Shown here: in pieces, positions 47,912 to 57,398 of the stretch | How positions within the stretch are numbered: position 1 is the stretch's first letter | Layout: the number at the start of each line of letters is the position of its first letter | Assembly (NCBI GenBank): GCA_023212645.1 | Contig: JALBYC010000040.1 | Coordinates: forward strand, 19,761 to 83,760 | Direction: 5' to 3' | Source: Farysia itapuensis | Lineage: Eukaryota; Basidiomycota; Ustilaginomycetes; Ustilaginales; Ustilaginaceae | Length of the DNA: 64,000 nucleotides | Made by a program: the position numbers and the translations under genes | Notes under the pieces: generated by a model | Databases searched by the model: none | What the model was told of the DNA's origin: nothing | Seen by the model: only the letters and a program-made list of their open reading frames with translations

Positions 47912-48862
47912 CTCGTAGACTGTCTCGTGTGTGGAAGTGGGAAGCTGTCAAGTAGAGCTGACCCTTCTCGGCCGATAACCCATTCCCGCAACCGCGAAAA
48001 ATTCTCTTTTTTCATTTCGCATTTCTCAGCGATTTCTTCCTTTTCTTCTTTAACGCAAAAGTCTCCTGTCCAGCGATGGACTTGGGGGACGACCACCGCC
48101 AACTTATAAAAGCACCTCTTCAACAGGTAGATAACCGCCCTCCCTTCGCGGGAGGTTTGGGGACACACCGAGGACTGTACGAGGCCGTAATGTTGGACGG
48201 AGATTGATACTACTACTCAAAACGAGGGCACTCCTTGGCCGCCAAGCTTTTCCCACGTCCGGGGGGGAGAGAATGGACAAGGGAGGGGGCGTAGAATGGC
48301 TGCTGTTTTGTGTCAGTGATAGGGGTGGGTGGGCGCGAGTCGTGTGTCAGCAGAGTTCTCGCCTCCCTAGCCGGGGGGGCTTGTAGGACACTGTTGTCGC
48401 CGACTTGTGCTGGCTACTCCAGATCTGCATAGACGTCCGCCGATTATATTCTTGCCCCCTCTCGCCTTCTCTTCTTTGCGTGGCGTTGGGATCTTTTGCG
48501 CCGTGCTGCGGGGTTGCTTTCGGGTGGGACGATGGGAATGGGTGCGTCGCAGTCTCATGATCGCTCTTCGTAAGCTGGTCACATGGTCTGGGACGCAAGT
48601 TCTCGCTGTACATTTATTCCCCCTTTTTCCCCTCTATTTATCCCCCTTGTTCGCCCTTTCTCTCAACAACGACAATTATCAACCTTTACCAGTGCTGTGC
48701 GAGTGAAGATGTACTCACTATGCGAAGAAAAGCCAGACGCACGAACGATGAGAAAAGTTTGCAATGACAAAGATGGTATGAATTTTCCAGTGATACAGAG
48801 AAATTGTGAAACCCGTTACAGATGTGTGTGAGAGAGAAAGAGGGGAAAAGCGGGAAGATGGC
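47912..48862. other. Intergenic region with a plus-strand promoter-like segment
   Basis: The left part is the promoter of SR140. From about 48618 to 48706 the sequence looks like a strong fungal core promoter read on the plus strand: C/T-rich, an AT-rich box (CTATTTAT), then a CAACAA-type leader. The first ATG after it (48708) opens only a 40-codon frame ending at 48831 (four Cys, no signal). No gene is claimed. A transcript from here would run antisense into the sugar permease gene. Confidence 0.35.
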
Positions 48863-50572
48863 TTAGTAGTTGTAGCTGAGCTGGTTGGTGGGGGTGGTAC
48901 CGTCGATCTTTTCCGTCGAGTCGGTCTTTTCCAGCGAGGGGGAGTCGGAGCTGGTGCGCTGAGACTTTGCAAACAGCTCGACCTTGGTCGAGGAGAACTT
49001 GCGGGCCGAGACCTTTTCTTCAAAGAGCAGGTCGAGAGCACCGTAGGATCGGCCCATGGTCTCGGGCAGACGGAAGTAAGTCCAGAGTGTGCAGAGAGCG
49101 CCGGTGGCAGCCCAGAAGAAGCCGGCCTTGGCACCCCAGTTCCACTCGGTCGTGTTGAGCATGCGTGGCGAGAGCACGTTGGCAATGATACCTCCAATGT
49201 TGTAGGCGTTTCGTGCAAGCACAATCGTCTTGGCGCGCAGTCGGGTCGACGAGATCTCGGCAACAAGACAGTAGCAGACAGGTCCGACAGTCAGATCGTA
49301 AACAAAGGTGAAGAGGAGAAGCATCGATCCGATAGCCCAGCTGACACCAATGTCCTTGGACTTGAAGGCAAGGCCACCAACAGTGATCATGAGGGCAAAG
49401 AGAACCATCTGACCGTACAGGTAAAGCGTTCGGCGACCAACCTTGCGGAGCAGGAACCAGGAGCTAAGAGTGCCGACGAGACCCATGGCAAACTGACCGA
49501 TAGACAGGTTGAAGGCCTGGTCAGTGGGCAGACCGGCCTGGAGGTAGAAGTAGGAGGAGAGACCCATGAGCGGACCACCACAGAAGACCTGAATGAGCCA
49601 GACCATGCAGGCAATCTCGGTTCGGCGCAAGTCGGTGCGGCGGAAGCAGTCCCAGTAGGAGCCAGTCTCGGCAGCGGCCTTCTCGAGCTCGTTGGTGTGG
49701 ATCATCATCTGAACAGTCTGGTCGGCATCGTGCTCGGAAAAGGCCTGGTTCTTGGCAGCAAGGCGGCGGAGAGAGTGCTTGGCATCGTCCAGTCGGTTCT
49801 GTCGCACCAACCACCAGGGGGACTCGGGAGCAAAGAAGCATCCGATAAAGATCGGGATGGGCCAGACCCACTGAACGGCGTAGGGGATCTTGTAAGCCCA
49901 GTGGTCAGTTCGGTTGACAGTGCCACGCAGAACACCGACCGAGATCAGTTGGCCGATAACCCAGCAGGCGTTGACCCAGGTGGTGAGGTAAGGTCGAAGA
50001 GTGACGGGAGTAACTTCGGCGGCGTAGGCAGTGGTCAAGGTCTGGAAAACACCCCAGGGAAGACCCTGAAGGATCTGGCCAATAAGCAGAACGGTCAAGT
50101 TGGGGGCAAAGAAGGGGATAAAGATGAAGGCCATCATGAAGAAGAGGGCGACCAGGATCGTCTTTCGGTAACCAAAGCGTTCCGAGCAGATACCGGTGAA
50201 CTGGAGACCGATGATGGAGCCGACCTGAGAGCCGTTGGAGAGACCGGTCTGCCACTTTGCTGGAATTTCACATCGACCCGTCAGTTCGGAGCAGTGACCG
50301 TATCGACGAGCAAAGGCGGGCTGGGCGTAAAAGTTGCCGAGCAGGAGGGTGTCGTAGCCTTCCATGACAATGGCGAGGGAGAGAAGGGCAGACCAGCCAA
50401 TGGCGTTGGGGTAGGTCTTGATGGCCTGGAGCAGGCCCATCTTCTCCTGGTTCTCGGTGGCCTCGGCCGCATCGTGGACGAGGGCATCGTAGTCCTCTAC
50501 GTTGGAGGCGATCTGGGCGGCAGCCTTGGAGTCGATGCGAGCGACATCCTCTGCGTTGTGAAGGGTAGCCAT
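48863..50572 (-). CDS. MFS maltose/alpha-glucoside permease
   Basis: 569 residues from the ATG at 50570-50572; the longer frame upstream has no earlier ATG in use. Twelve membrane helices of the sugar-porter family, with EGYDTLLLGNFYAQPAF in helix 1, GSQVGSIIGLQFTGICSERFGYRK, PESPWWLVRQNRLDDAKHSL, LLRKVGRRTLYLYG and FRLPETMGRSYGALDLLF. The sequence is closest in pattern to Mal11/Agt1-type proton symporters of fungi. It is divergent from a maltase gene, which supports maltose or a related alpha-glucoside as substrate. A palindromic GTTATATAAC (50661-50670) is the likely TATA box. Strong codon bias produces a near full-length antisense frame. Confidence 0.92.
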   Translation of the reverse strand: MATLHNAEDVARIDSKAAAQIASNVEDYDALVHDAAEATENQEKMGLLQAIKTYPNAIGWSALLSLAIVMEGYDTLLLGNFYAQPAFARRYGHCSELTGRCEIPAKWQTGLSNGSQVGSIIGLQFTGICSERFGYRKTILVALFFMMAFIFIPFFAPNLTVLLIGQILQGLPWGVFQTLTTAYAAEVTPVTLRPYLTTWVNACWVIGQLISVGVLRGTVNRTDHWAYKIPYAVQWVWPIPIFIGCFFAPESPWWLVRQNRLDDAKHSLRRLAAKNQAFSEHDADQTVQMMIHTNELEKAAAETGSYWDCFRRTDLRRTEIACMVWLIQVFCGGPLMGLSSYFYLQAGLPTDQAFNLSIGQFAMGLVGTLSSWFLLRKVGRRTLYLYGQMVLFALMITVGGLAFKSKDIGVSWAIGSMLLLFTFVYDLTVGPVCYCLVAEISSTRLRAKTIVLARNAYNIGGIIANVLSPRMLNTTEWNWGAKAGFFWAATGALCTLWTYFRLPETMGRSYGALDLLFEEKVSARKFSSTKVELFAKSQRTSSDSPSLEKTDSTEKIDGTTPTNQLSYNY

Positions 50573-52169
50573 CTTGTTGTGAGGAAGAGGAGAGGCTAGG
50601 AGGAGGAGGAGGGTTGGGGATGGATGATGAGGAGTGGGGACGAGGTGCAAACAAGGGCGGGTTATATAACAACTAGATAGCAAACATGGCGGAGTGTGAG
50701 GATGATGGTGATGGTGGTGGTGAGATGCATAGAGCAGCGTCGCCCCTCACACGAGTGCGGAGTATCTCGTCGGGCGGGCAGGAGCCAAACGACGACCGAG
50801 CGAGCGGCGTTGTGCGGTTGCGGGGAGGCAGATTACGCTTGAGCTTGAGCGTGTGCTTGTGCTTGTGCTTGTGGGGCGGAAAGCAGAGGCAAGCAGCGAG
50901 ATTCGAATTTGCTAGGCCGAGACACAGCCGGACCTTTTTCGGTCAGGCCCCAACCTCCCCGCACTTGAATAGCGTGGCGCGGCCTAATCTCGGCTGCGCT
51001 GCACTCCCCTTTGCCACATGGCTTACCCCTACCTCTCTGATTGGATGACCGACGTAGCAGAGCAACTGTGCAGCGGGGCAAACACTAAGCCCGGTGGTGG
51101 CTGAACCTAGACGCGGTCTCGTGTTCCATCCAAAGTTCCTCCGCACTACAAGAGTGCACATTCGGAATTCCTCCGTAGCTAAATGGCAAACCACTATTGT
51201 ATTGCCTTTCCATTGATTATGCGGAACCGTGGTGATTCTATGACCTCGTTAGTCCATAGTCACGGGTTCATGCAGCATGCCGGAATATCTTCGGCAAGAC
51301 TCTTGCCACGCCAATTGCTTTCGGGAGAACTGGTAAACGGAGCAAGCTCGGTCCCTGTACCGCCTACTCATCCATTCAACCTCGCTGCACCCCTGCACCC
51401 CGCGCGCACCACTGCACCCCGCGCGCACCACTGCACCCCGCGCACCCCTGCACCCCGGCGTCATCACTAAGCGCTCTAACACGTTCCAGACTAAACCTTG
51501 GCTAGCCTTGGTCCTTGTGCACATGGATGCAACTGTGCAGTGGCGCAACGTCCTAAGTGCGAAAAAGAGAACACATGACTTGCACCGAGCGCTCACCCTG
51601 AACTGTCAGTGTTCCAGCAGCCGCCTCAGCTGCCATGCGGCCAATCTAGTTTTGCCGAGCTGGATAGACCTTCTCTGCGCGGGTCCAGGTCGTTAAGAGT
51701 TCCTCCGTATCTGCTCACAGGACGTCAAGCGGGGAGACTTGTCCACGCACTCCAGGCGGCCTTCTAGCTGGCACAGACAAACGACGGCACATCTTCGGTC
51801 CGTCTCTACATCGGCGGGATCATCGATCACCGATTCAGCGTCTTCAGCAGGTCTAACACTTTCCGTGCATCACCGGCGCAATCTCGGTGGAACTGCTTCT
51901 CCGCAACGATGGTGCCGCGACTTGCTACGCGCCCCCGCACTCCGCACTGCTGTACCAGCGGAGGGCGGAATCTGGAGACGATGATGGGTGATCCACCTGC
52001 TCGGAGCATGTTCGGCGGAATTTGCAAGTGTGCGCGGACCAGAAATCAGAAAAATTTCACCGCTGAGCGCTGACCTCACGGGACGTGCACTCGCCACCAG
52101 CGTAAAGCAGCAGATCAAGAGGAATTGCCTCCCTCTCTTCCTCCATAGATTCCGTATATTCGCCCAACC
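50573..52169. promoter_or_regulatory. MAL-type divergent control region
   Basis: 1.6 kb between the permease and maltase starts. It contains a GC-rich tandem repeat (51385-51458) and GCGGGG hexamers on the plus strand at 50820-50825, 51073-51078 and 51729-51734. CCCCGC/CCCCGG within the repeat add four more on the other strand. These fit SYGGRG, the CreA/Mig1 core. A run of GTGCTT-type hexamers lies at about 50836-50872. TTCCTCCG occurs three times (near 51137, 51171, 51699). No gene is supported. Confidence 0.5.
51385..51458 (+). repeat. GC-rich tandem repeat, 19-bp unit
   Basis: The unit CTGCACCCCGCGCGCACCA occurs at 51393-51411 and 51412-51430, followed by shorter versions at 51431-51447 and 51448-51458 and preceded by one at 51385. 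Each copy brings one CCCCGC or CCCCGG hexamer. Confidence 0.8.
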
Positions 52170-53915
52170 ATGGTCACCAACGGAACAAACGGTACCTCTG
52201 GCTCTCGGACTTTTTGGTTCAGAGATGCCATCGTATACCAGATCTGGCCTGCCTCGTTCAAGGACAGCAACGATGACGGTATCGGCGACATTCAGGGCAT
52301 CATTTCCACCTTGGACTACATCAAGTCGCTCGGTGTCAACACCATTTGGCTCTCGCCCATGTACGACTCGCCTCAGATCGACATGGGCTACGATATCTCG
52401 GACTACGAGTCAGTCTACCCGCCTTACGGCACTGTGGCTGACATGGACGAGCTGATCAAGCAGTGCCATGCTCGTGGTCTCAAGCTGCTCCTGGATCTCG
52501 TCGTCAACCACACGTCCGACCAGCATGCATGGTTCAAGGAGTCGCGCGCTTCAAAGGACAGCGCCAAGCGAGACTGGTACATTTGGCGGCCGGCAAAGTA
52601 CGACGCCGACGGCACCCGTCGACCTCCCAACAACTGGCGAAGCAACTTCAACCAGCCTGCCTGGACATGGGACGAGACCACACAGGAGTACTATCTCCAC
52701 CTCTTCTGTCCCGAACAACCCGACCTCAATTGGACCACCGACGCCTGCCGCAAAGCCATCTACAAGAGCGCTATGGAATTCTGGCTGGAAAAGGGAGTCA
52801 ATGGCTTCCGTGTCGACACGGTCAACATGTACAGCAAGCCCATGGACTTCCCCGACGCACCCATCGTGGACGAAGGTGCAGAGACACAGCCCGCTGGCAT
52901 GATCTACTGCAATGGACCCCACATGCACACCTGGCTCAAGGAGATGGGAGAGATTCTGGAGCGATACGACGCCATGACTGTCGGCGAGCTGCCCAACACT
53001 CCTCAGACGGCCGACGTCGTTCGATACGTCTCTGCCGAGTCCAACGAGCTGAGCGAAGTGTTCCAGTTTGACCTCGTCGATCTCGGTCGTGGCCAGCCGG
53101 ACTTTATGCAGCTCAAGAGTTTCCCTCTGTCCGACATGAAGAAAGTCATTGAAAAGTGGCAGCGCTTCACCGAGGGCAACGACGCCTGGACCACGGTATT
53201 CTGTGAGAACCACGATGTGGCTCGTTCCATTTCGCGCTACGCCTCGGACAAGCCTGAGCACCAGAACGACTCTGGCAAGCTGCTCGCTCTTCTCAACATG
53301 ACACTTACCGGCACCGTGTACGTGTACCAAGGTCAAGAGATCGGTATGACCAACGTGCCCGACACGTGGGGCATTGAGGAGTACCTTGACGTCAACTCGA
53401 TCAACTACTATGCCTACGTTGAACGCCAGAGCAAGGGCGACAAGGCTGCACTGGCCAAAGCGCTCAAGGGCATCAACCAGCTCGGACGTGACAATGCTCG
53501 CACACCCGTTCAGTGGTCCTCTGCCGAGAACGGTGGATTCAGCAAGACCCCCTCCACCAAGCCATGGATGCGAACCAACGACAATTACAAGTCCATCAAC
53601 GTGGCCGCACAGGACAAGGACGACAACTCCGTCCTCGGCTTCTACCGCAAGGCCATTGCCACCCGAAAGCAGCACAATGCGCTTCTCGGACACGGCCAGT
53701 TCCGCCTGCTGGAGGAGTCTGACCCGAACCTGTTCAAGTTTGTCAAAATTGCAGAGAGCGGCGAAAAAGCATTTGTCGTGCTCAACTTCACTGACAAGGC
53801 CCAGACATACGAGTTGCCCAGCGACGTTTCTGGTGCCAAAGTGGCGCTCGACACCCGCCCCGATGGCAAGGCTGGCACTCTGCAAGCTTACGAGGGCCGA
53901 CTGTACGTTGCCTAA
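52170..53915 (+). CDS. Maltase / oligo-alpha-glucosidase (GH13)
   Basis: 581 residues from the ATG at 52170, close to the 584 of yeast maltase; no signal peptide, so intracellular. Conserved GH13 regions: LDLVVNHTSDQH (region I), GFRVDTVNMYS (nucleophile Asp, region II), MTVGELPNT (acid/base Glu, region III), FCENHDVARS (region IV). QPDLNWTT and the C-terminal beta domain are present. The enzyme releases glucose from maltose and related alpha-1,4- or alpha-1,6-oligosaccharides. Val directly after the nucleophile motif (DTVN) is the pattern linked to alpha-1,4-acting maltases rather than isomaltases. Divergent from the alpha-glucoside permease, with a 1.6-kb regulatory spacer. Confidence 0.94.
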   Translation: MVTNGTNGTSGSRTFWFRDAIVYQIWPASFKDSNDDGIGDIQGIISTLDYIKSLGVNTIWLSPMYDSPQIDMGYDISDYESVYPPYGTVADMDELIKQCHARGLKLLLDLVVNHTSDQHAWFKESRASKDSAKRDWYIWRPAKYDADGTRRPPNNWRSNFNQPAWTWDETTQEYYLHLFCPEQPDLNWTTDACRKAIYKSAMEFWLEKGVNGFRVDTVNMYSKPMDFPDAPIVDEGAETQPAGMIYCNGPHMHTWLKEMGEILERYDAMTVGELPNTPQTADVVRYVSAESNELSEVFQFDLVDLGRGQPDFMQLKSFPLSDMKKVIEKWQRFTEGNDAWTTVFCENHDVARSISRYASDKPEHQNDSGKLLALLNMTLTGTVYVYQGQEIGMTNVPDTWGIEEYLDVNSINYYAYVERQSKGDKAALAKALKGINQLGRDNARTPVQWSSAENGGFSKTPSTKPWMRTNDNYKSINVAAQDKDDNSVLGFYRKAIATRKQHNALLGHGQFRLLEESDPNLFKFVKIAESGEKAFVVLNFTDKAQTYELPSDVSGAKVALDTRPDGKAGTLQAYEGRLYVA

Positions 53916-54157
53916 GTGCTCCCTCCCTCCCCCACCCACCACATAGATTATTATTGTTTTCATTACTAGAACGTTGGATTTGATTTTGGTTTCATTTTTT
54001 TCTTTGCTTAAAACTTCGGATTTTTCGCCGGTCAAGTTGAGCGTTGTTGGACGGCTAAGCACGCCATACTTGGGTTTGACGAAACGCTTCTGCAACAGTC
54101 CAATGACAGTCGCATTCCAGAGACGCAAAGCAATGAGATGTCACTCCTTATACCACC

Positions 54158-55912
54158 ATGTCGGACCAGGTCGATGTCGTCTCGCAAAAGCCCGAGCCGA
54201 GGCCGGAGATGACGACGCGGGAGTCAATCACTTCGGTGAAAAAGGATGACGGTAGCTCGATCGTAGCAGACGATGGGGTCGTACGCGAGATACGGTTGCG
54301 GAGGGCGTTGGGGGAGAGAACGATTCAGATGATTGCGTTAGCGGGTACCATCGGGACTGGCTTGTTCTTGGGCACTGGTCGTTCCTTGGCAAGGGCTGGT
54401 CCAGCGTCCATCTTGATCTCGTACTCGCTCGTCGGCGTGGTTGTGTACCTCACCATGGTTGCCATGGGTGAGATGTCGACCCTGATTCCAACGTCGGGCG
54501 CCTTTTCCACCTTTAGTGCTCGATTCGTCGACCCCTCGTTTGGATTCAGTGTGGCGCTCAACTACTGGATCAATGATGCCGTCACCGTCGCCAGTGACTT
54601 GACGGCTTGCCAGATCCTGCTCACGTTCTGGGTGAGCAACGACATCTTCCCGGGCTGGGCACTCTCGCTCATCTTCCTCACATTCCTCATCGCCGTCAAC
54701 GTCGTGTCAGTCCGTGGCTATGCCGAGCTGGAATACGTGCTGAGTCTGCTCAAGATCTGCACCATCGTCATCTTTGTCATCGTTGGTATCGTCGTCAACG
54801 CCGGCGTAAACGACACCCACAGCTACCTCGGTTTCAGGTACTGGACCATCGGAGACGCACCCTTTGTCAATGGCTTCGGCGGCTGGGTCAGCTCGTTTGT
54901 CACCGCCTCGTTCGCATTTGGCGGAACCGAATCACTGTCAATCACAGCAGGAGAGACACGCAATCCCAGCAAGACCATCCCCAAGACGATCCGCAACGTC
55001 TTTTGGCGAATTGTGCTCTTCTACATTCTTTCCATCTTCATCATCGGTATCGATGTTCCGTACAACTTTCCGGGCTTGAGCACAAAGTCGGCCACCGTGT
55101 CGCCGTTCACCCTGGTCTTGCAGCAAGCTGGCTCGAATGTAGCCGCCTCGTTTATGAATGCAGTGGTGATGACTTCGGCGCTATCTGCGGGGAACCACGC
55201 ACTGTATGCGGGTGCACGTGTGCTCTACGGCATGGCAAGGGCAGGTCAAGCGCCCAAGATTTTTGCGCGCGTCTCGAGCAGTACCCGCGTGCCGTACGTT
55301 GCTCTGGCTGCTACCGCCAGTATCTCGGGCCTCTGCTTCGGTTCGTCCTACATTGGCGCAGGTGACTTGTGGAATTGGCTGCAGAATCTCGTCGGTGTAT
55401 CCAACCAGCTCTCGTGGGCCGCCATCGGTGTTTCTTCCATTCGCTTTCGCAAGGCGCTCATTGCACAAGGCAAGGAGTCGACGCTGGTGTATCGAAACTG
55501 GACACAGCCGTGGGGTCCCTACGTCGTTGTCATTGCGTCATGCACCATGATCCTCGTCCAAGGCTGGACCGCATTCTCTCCCTTTAACGTATCGGATTTC
55601 TTCAGCTACTACGTTGAACTGCTCTTCTTTGTCGTTGCCTTTGGCGCATGGAAGCTGTGGAAACGCACCTCACTCGTACCCCTTGCCGAGATGGATCTGT
55701 ACACCGACTCGGTGCAGTACGAGCGCGATCTGCGTCGCCGTCAACGCGCCTTGCTAAACGACGGAGAAAAGCTCCCCGTCCTACTCGAGGAGGACGAGGA
55801 AGACGCAGATCTAGACGATTCCATCACTGATGACAAAACTTCACCATCCCGATCCCACAAACAGCGCGCAAAACACTTTGTCAGCCGCGCCTCGCAATAT
55901 CTCTGCTTCTGA
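54158..55912 (+). CDS. Amino-acid permease (AAT/APC family)
   Basis: 584 residues from the ATG at 54158. Twelve membrane helices. The first begins with the family motif RTIQMIALAGTIGTGLFLGTGRSLARAGPAS. Further marks are GEMSTLIPTSGAFSTF and FGGTESLSITAGETRNPSKTIPK. It belongs with fungal Gap1/Lyp1/Can1-type permeases at the plasma membrane; substrate not assignable. Hydrophilic N-terminus with lysines (about 1-45) and an acidic C-terminal tail (EEDEEDADLDD). It follows the maltase gene on the same strand, 242 bases downstream; no functional link is evident. Confidence 0.93.
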   Translation: MSDQVDVVSQKPEPRPEMTTRESITSVKKDDGSSIVADDGVVREIRLRRALGERTIQMIALAGTIGTGLFLGTGRSLARAGPASILISYSLVGVVVYLTMVAMGEMSTLIPTSGAFSTFSARFVDPSFGFSVALNYWINDAVTVASDLTACQILLTFWVSNDIFPGWALSLIFLTFLIAVNVVSVRGYAELEYVLSLLKICTIVIFVIVGIVVNAGVNDTHSYLGFRYWTIGDAPFVNGFGGWVSSFVTASFAFGGTESLSITAGETRNPSKTIPKTIRNVFWRIVLFYILSIFIIGIDVPYNFPGLSTKSATVSPFTLVLQQAGSNVAASFMNAVVMTSALSAGNHALYAGARVLYGMARAGQAPKIFARVSSSTRVPYVALAATASISGLCFGSSYIGAGDLWNWLQNLVGVSNQLSWAAIGVSSIRFRKALIAQGKESTLVYRNWTQPWGPYVVVIASCTMILVQGWTAFSPFNVSDFFSYYVELLFFVVAFGAWKLWKRTSLVPLAEMDLYTDSVQYERDLRRRQRALLNDGEKLPVLLEEDEEDADLDDSITDDKTSPSRSHKQRAKHFVSRASQYLCF

Positions 55913-56059
55913 ACAGCATGGCACTTTTCCCTCACTAATGCGTCACCGGAGAACCAGCCGTCTGATCAATCACCAATTACACGGCACTTGTTTCATCAAA
56001 CTGCTATTGCGGGCTTGCTTTGTTGAATGTTGCAGTGAGAAAAGGGTGGTTTATTTACA

Positions 56060-57394
56060 TTACCAGTCGTCGTCGTCGCTTTCTTCGTCTGAGTCACCCA
56101 TGTTGTCTTTGCGCTGACTGAGTGCTGCAGCCAGTGCACTGGCCAGGTCGCCGTCGCCGCCACCGGCACCGCCGCCAGTGTTGGAGGCGGGTGAGTCGGT
56201 GGCAGCGGCCGCGCCTGCACCTGCAGCAGCACCAGCACCAGCAGCGGCGTAGCCGTTGGGAGGGGTGCTGGTGGGACTGCCCGTTTTCTTGAGATTGTGA
56301 ATGCCTTTGCCCTGAATTGAGGCGAGGAGGGCGCCGCGATTGTCTCCTGCGGCAGGCGGAGGGGGAGGTGGCGGAGGAGCGCCGCCCCCGCCGCTGGGGG
56401 GAGGTGGAGGCGGGGGCGGAGGTGCTCCTCCCCCTCCTGAACGCATCGGAGGGGGTGGCGGTGGGATGGGTGCACTGGACGCCGCAGAAGGTCGAGAGGG
56501 CGGCGGCGGCGGAGGAGGAGGAGGAGCTACAGCGCCTCCGCCTCCGCGGGCAGGAGGCGGCGGTGGAGGCGGTGGAGCACTCGACCCCACTTCTGGCTGC
56601 TGTACTGCGCTCACTGCGTGACGGGAACGCGGAGCTGGCGGAGGTGGTGGCGCCTTGCGCTTACTCGTCGGCGCAGGCGGTGGCACCTTCTTCGTCCGTG
56701 GCGCAGCAGGTGGCGCCGACTTCCCACCAGCAGCAGCAGGTCCGCCCCGTTTCCCGACAAAGTCTTTGATGAAACCCTCGTTGTTGCGGATATCCTTTTC
56801 GCTAATGCCAAGACTGCCCAACTGCTCCAACAGCGCCGACCAGGTCGGATCGACGTTGTCCGCGCTGAACCCATGCTCAGAGCTGAAACCCATGTGCGCG
56901 ACATGCTTGAATCCAGACGGTGCGCCAATCATGGATTTGTCAATCTTGCCCCCCGAGCCTCTGCTGCTCTTCTTCTTCTTGGACGACGACGAAGAGGAAG
57001 ATTTGCTCTTGGCGTATTTGGATCGGTTGGATACTTTTTTGAACAGCTCGTTGGCTTCGCTCTCGTCAGCAAAGGAGAAGCCGACAACGCAGTCATCTCC
57101 CTCAAAGGAGTGGAAGAAAGTGCGGTCCTGATTGTATGAAAAGCCCTCGTACAGCTCGTGTTCCCAGATGACGCCGCGGGTACCTTTGAGATCGACGACT
57201 TTGAAGTAGAATGTTGCTTTAACCTGGTCACGCACGAATGCAATCGCGCCTTCTACACCCGCATAGTTCCACTGCGAAGACTGCGCGGCGTAGACCCGGC
57301 CAACGGTGGCCGTAATGATCTTGTTGCTGCTGGAAGGGATGGCTGACTTGACTTTGGACTTGTCCGAGGACGAAATGGTAGACGAGGACGGCAT
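56060..57394 (-). CDS. WASP homologue (Las17/Wal1) with CRIB motif
   Basis: 444 residues from the ATG at 57392-57394. WH1 domain (about 18-128), basic Lys/Ser stretch, a CRIB motif I-x2-P-x2-F-x-H-x2-H-x-G (about 156-169), long polyproline blocks (about 220-360), a WH2 motif (ALLASIQGKGIHNLKK) and an acidic C-terminus ending DDDDW. It activates the Arp2/3 complex for actin patches and endocytosis. Yeast Las17 has no CRIB, so here Cdc42 or Rac can bind directly, as in Ashbya and animal proteins. A small PIG-Y-like ORF ends four bases before its start codon. Confidence 0.93.
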   Translation of the reverse strand: MPSSSTISSSDKSKVKSAIPSSSNKIITATVGRVYAAQSSQWNYAGVEGAIAFVRDQVKATFYFKVVDLKGTRGVIWEHELYEGFSYNQDRTFFHSFEGDDCVVGFSFADESEANELFKKVSNRSKYAKSKSSSSSSSKKKKSSRGSGGKIDKSMIGAPSGFKHVAHMGFSSEHGFSADNVDPTWSALLEQLGSLGISEKDIRNNEGFIKDFVGKRGGPAAAGGKSAPPAAPRTKKVPPPAPTSKRKAPPPPPAPRSRHAVSAVQQPEVGSSAPPPPPPPPARGGGGAVAPPPPPPPPPSRPSAASSAPIPPPPPPMRSGGGGAPPPPPPPPPSGGGGAPPPPPPPPAAGDNRGALLASIQGKGIHNLKKTGSPTSTPPNGYAAAGAGAAAGAGAAAATDSPASNTGGGAGGGDGDLASALAAALSQRKDNMGDSDEESDDDDW

Positions 57395-57398
57395 TGCG

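Noticed and set aside
48806..50599. 597-codon frame antisense to the sugar permease
   Set aside because: It starts at GTG, has low-complexity Gly/Val/Glu text and mirrors the permease codon by codon. Strong codon bias in the real gene removes antisense stop codons.
51171..51290. tRNA-like stretch (TAGCTAAATGG followed by GGGTTCATGC)
   Set aside because: The D-arm words look right, but no T-stem or seven-pair acceptor stem can be formed, even allowing an intron.
52551..54128. 525-codon frame antisense to the maltase
   Set aside because: Same shadow effect; the maltase frame has intact GH13 motifs and the antisense product has none.
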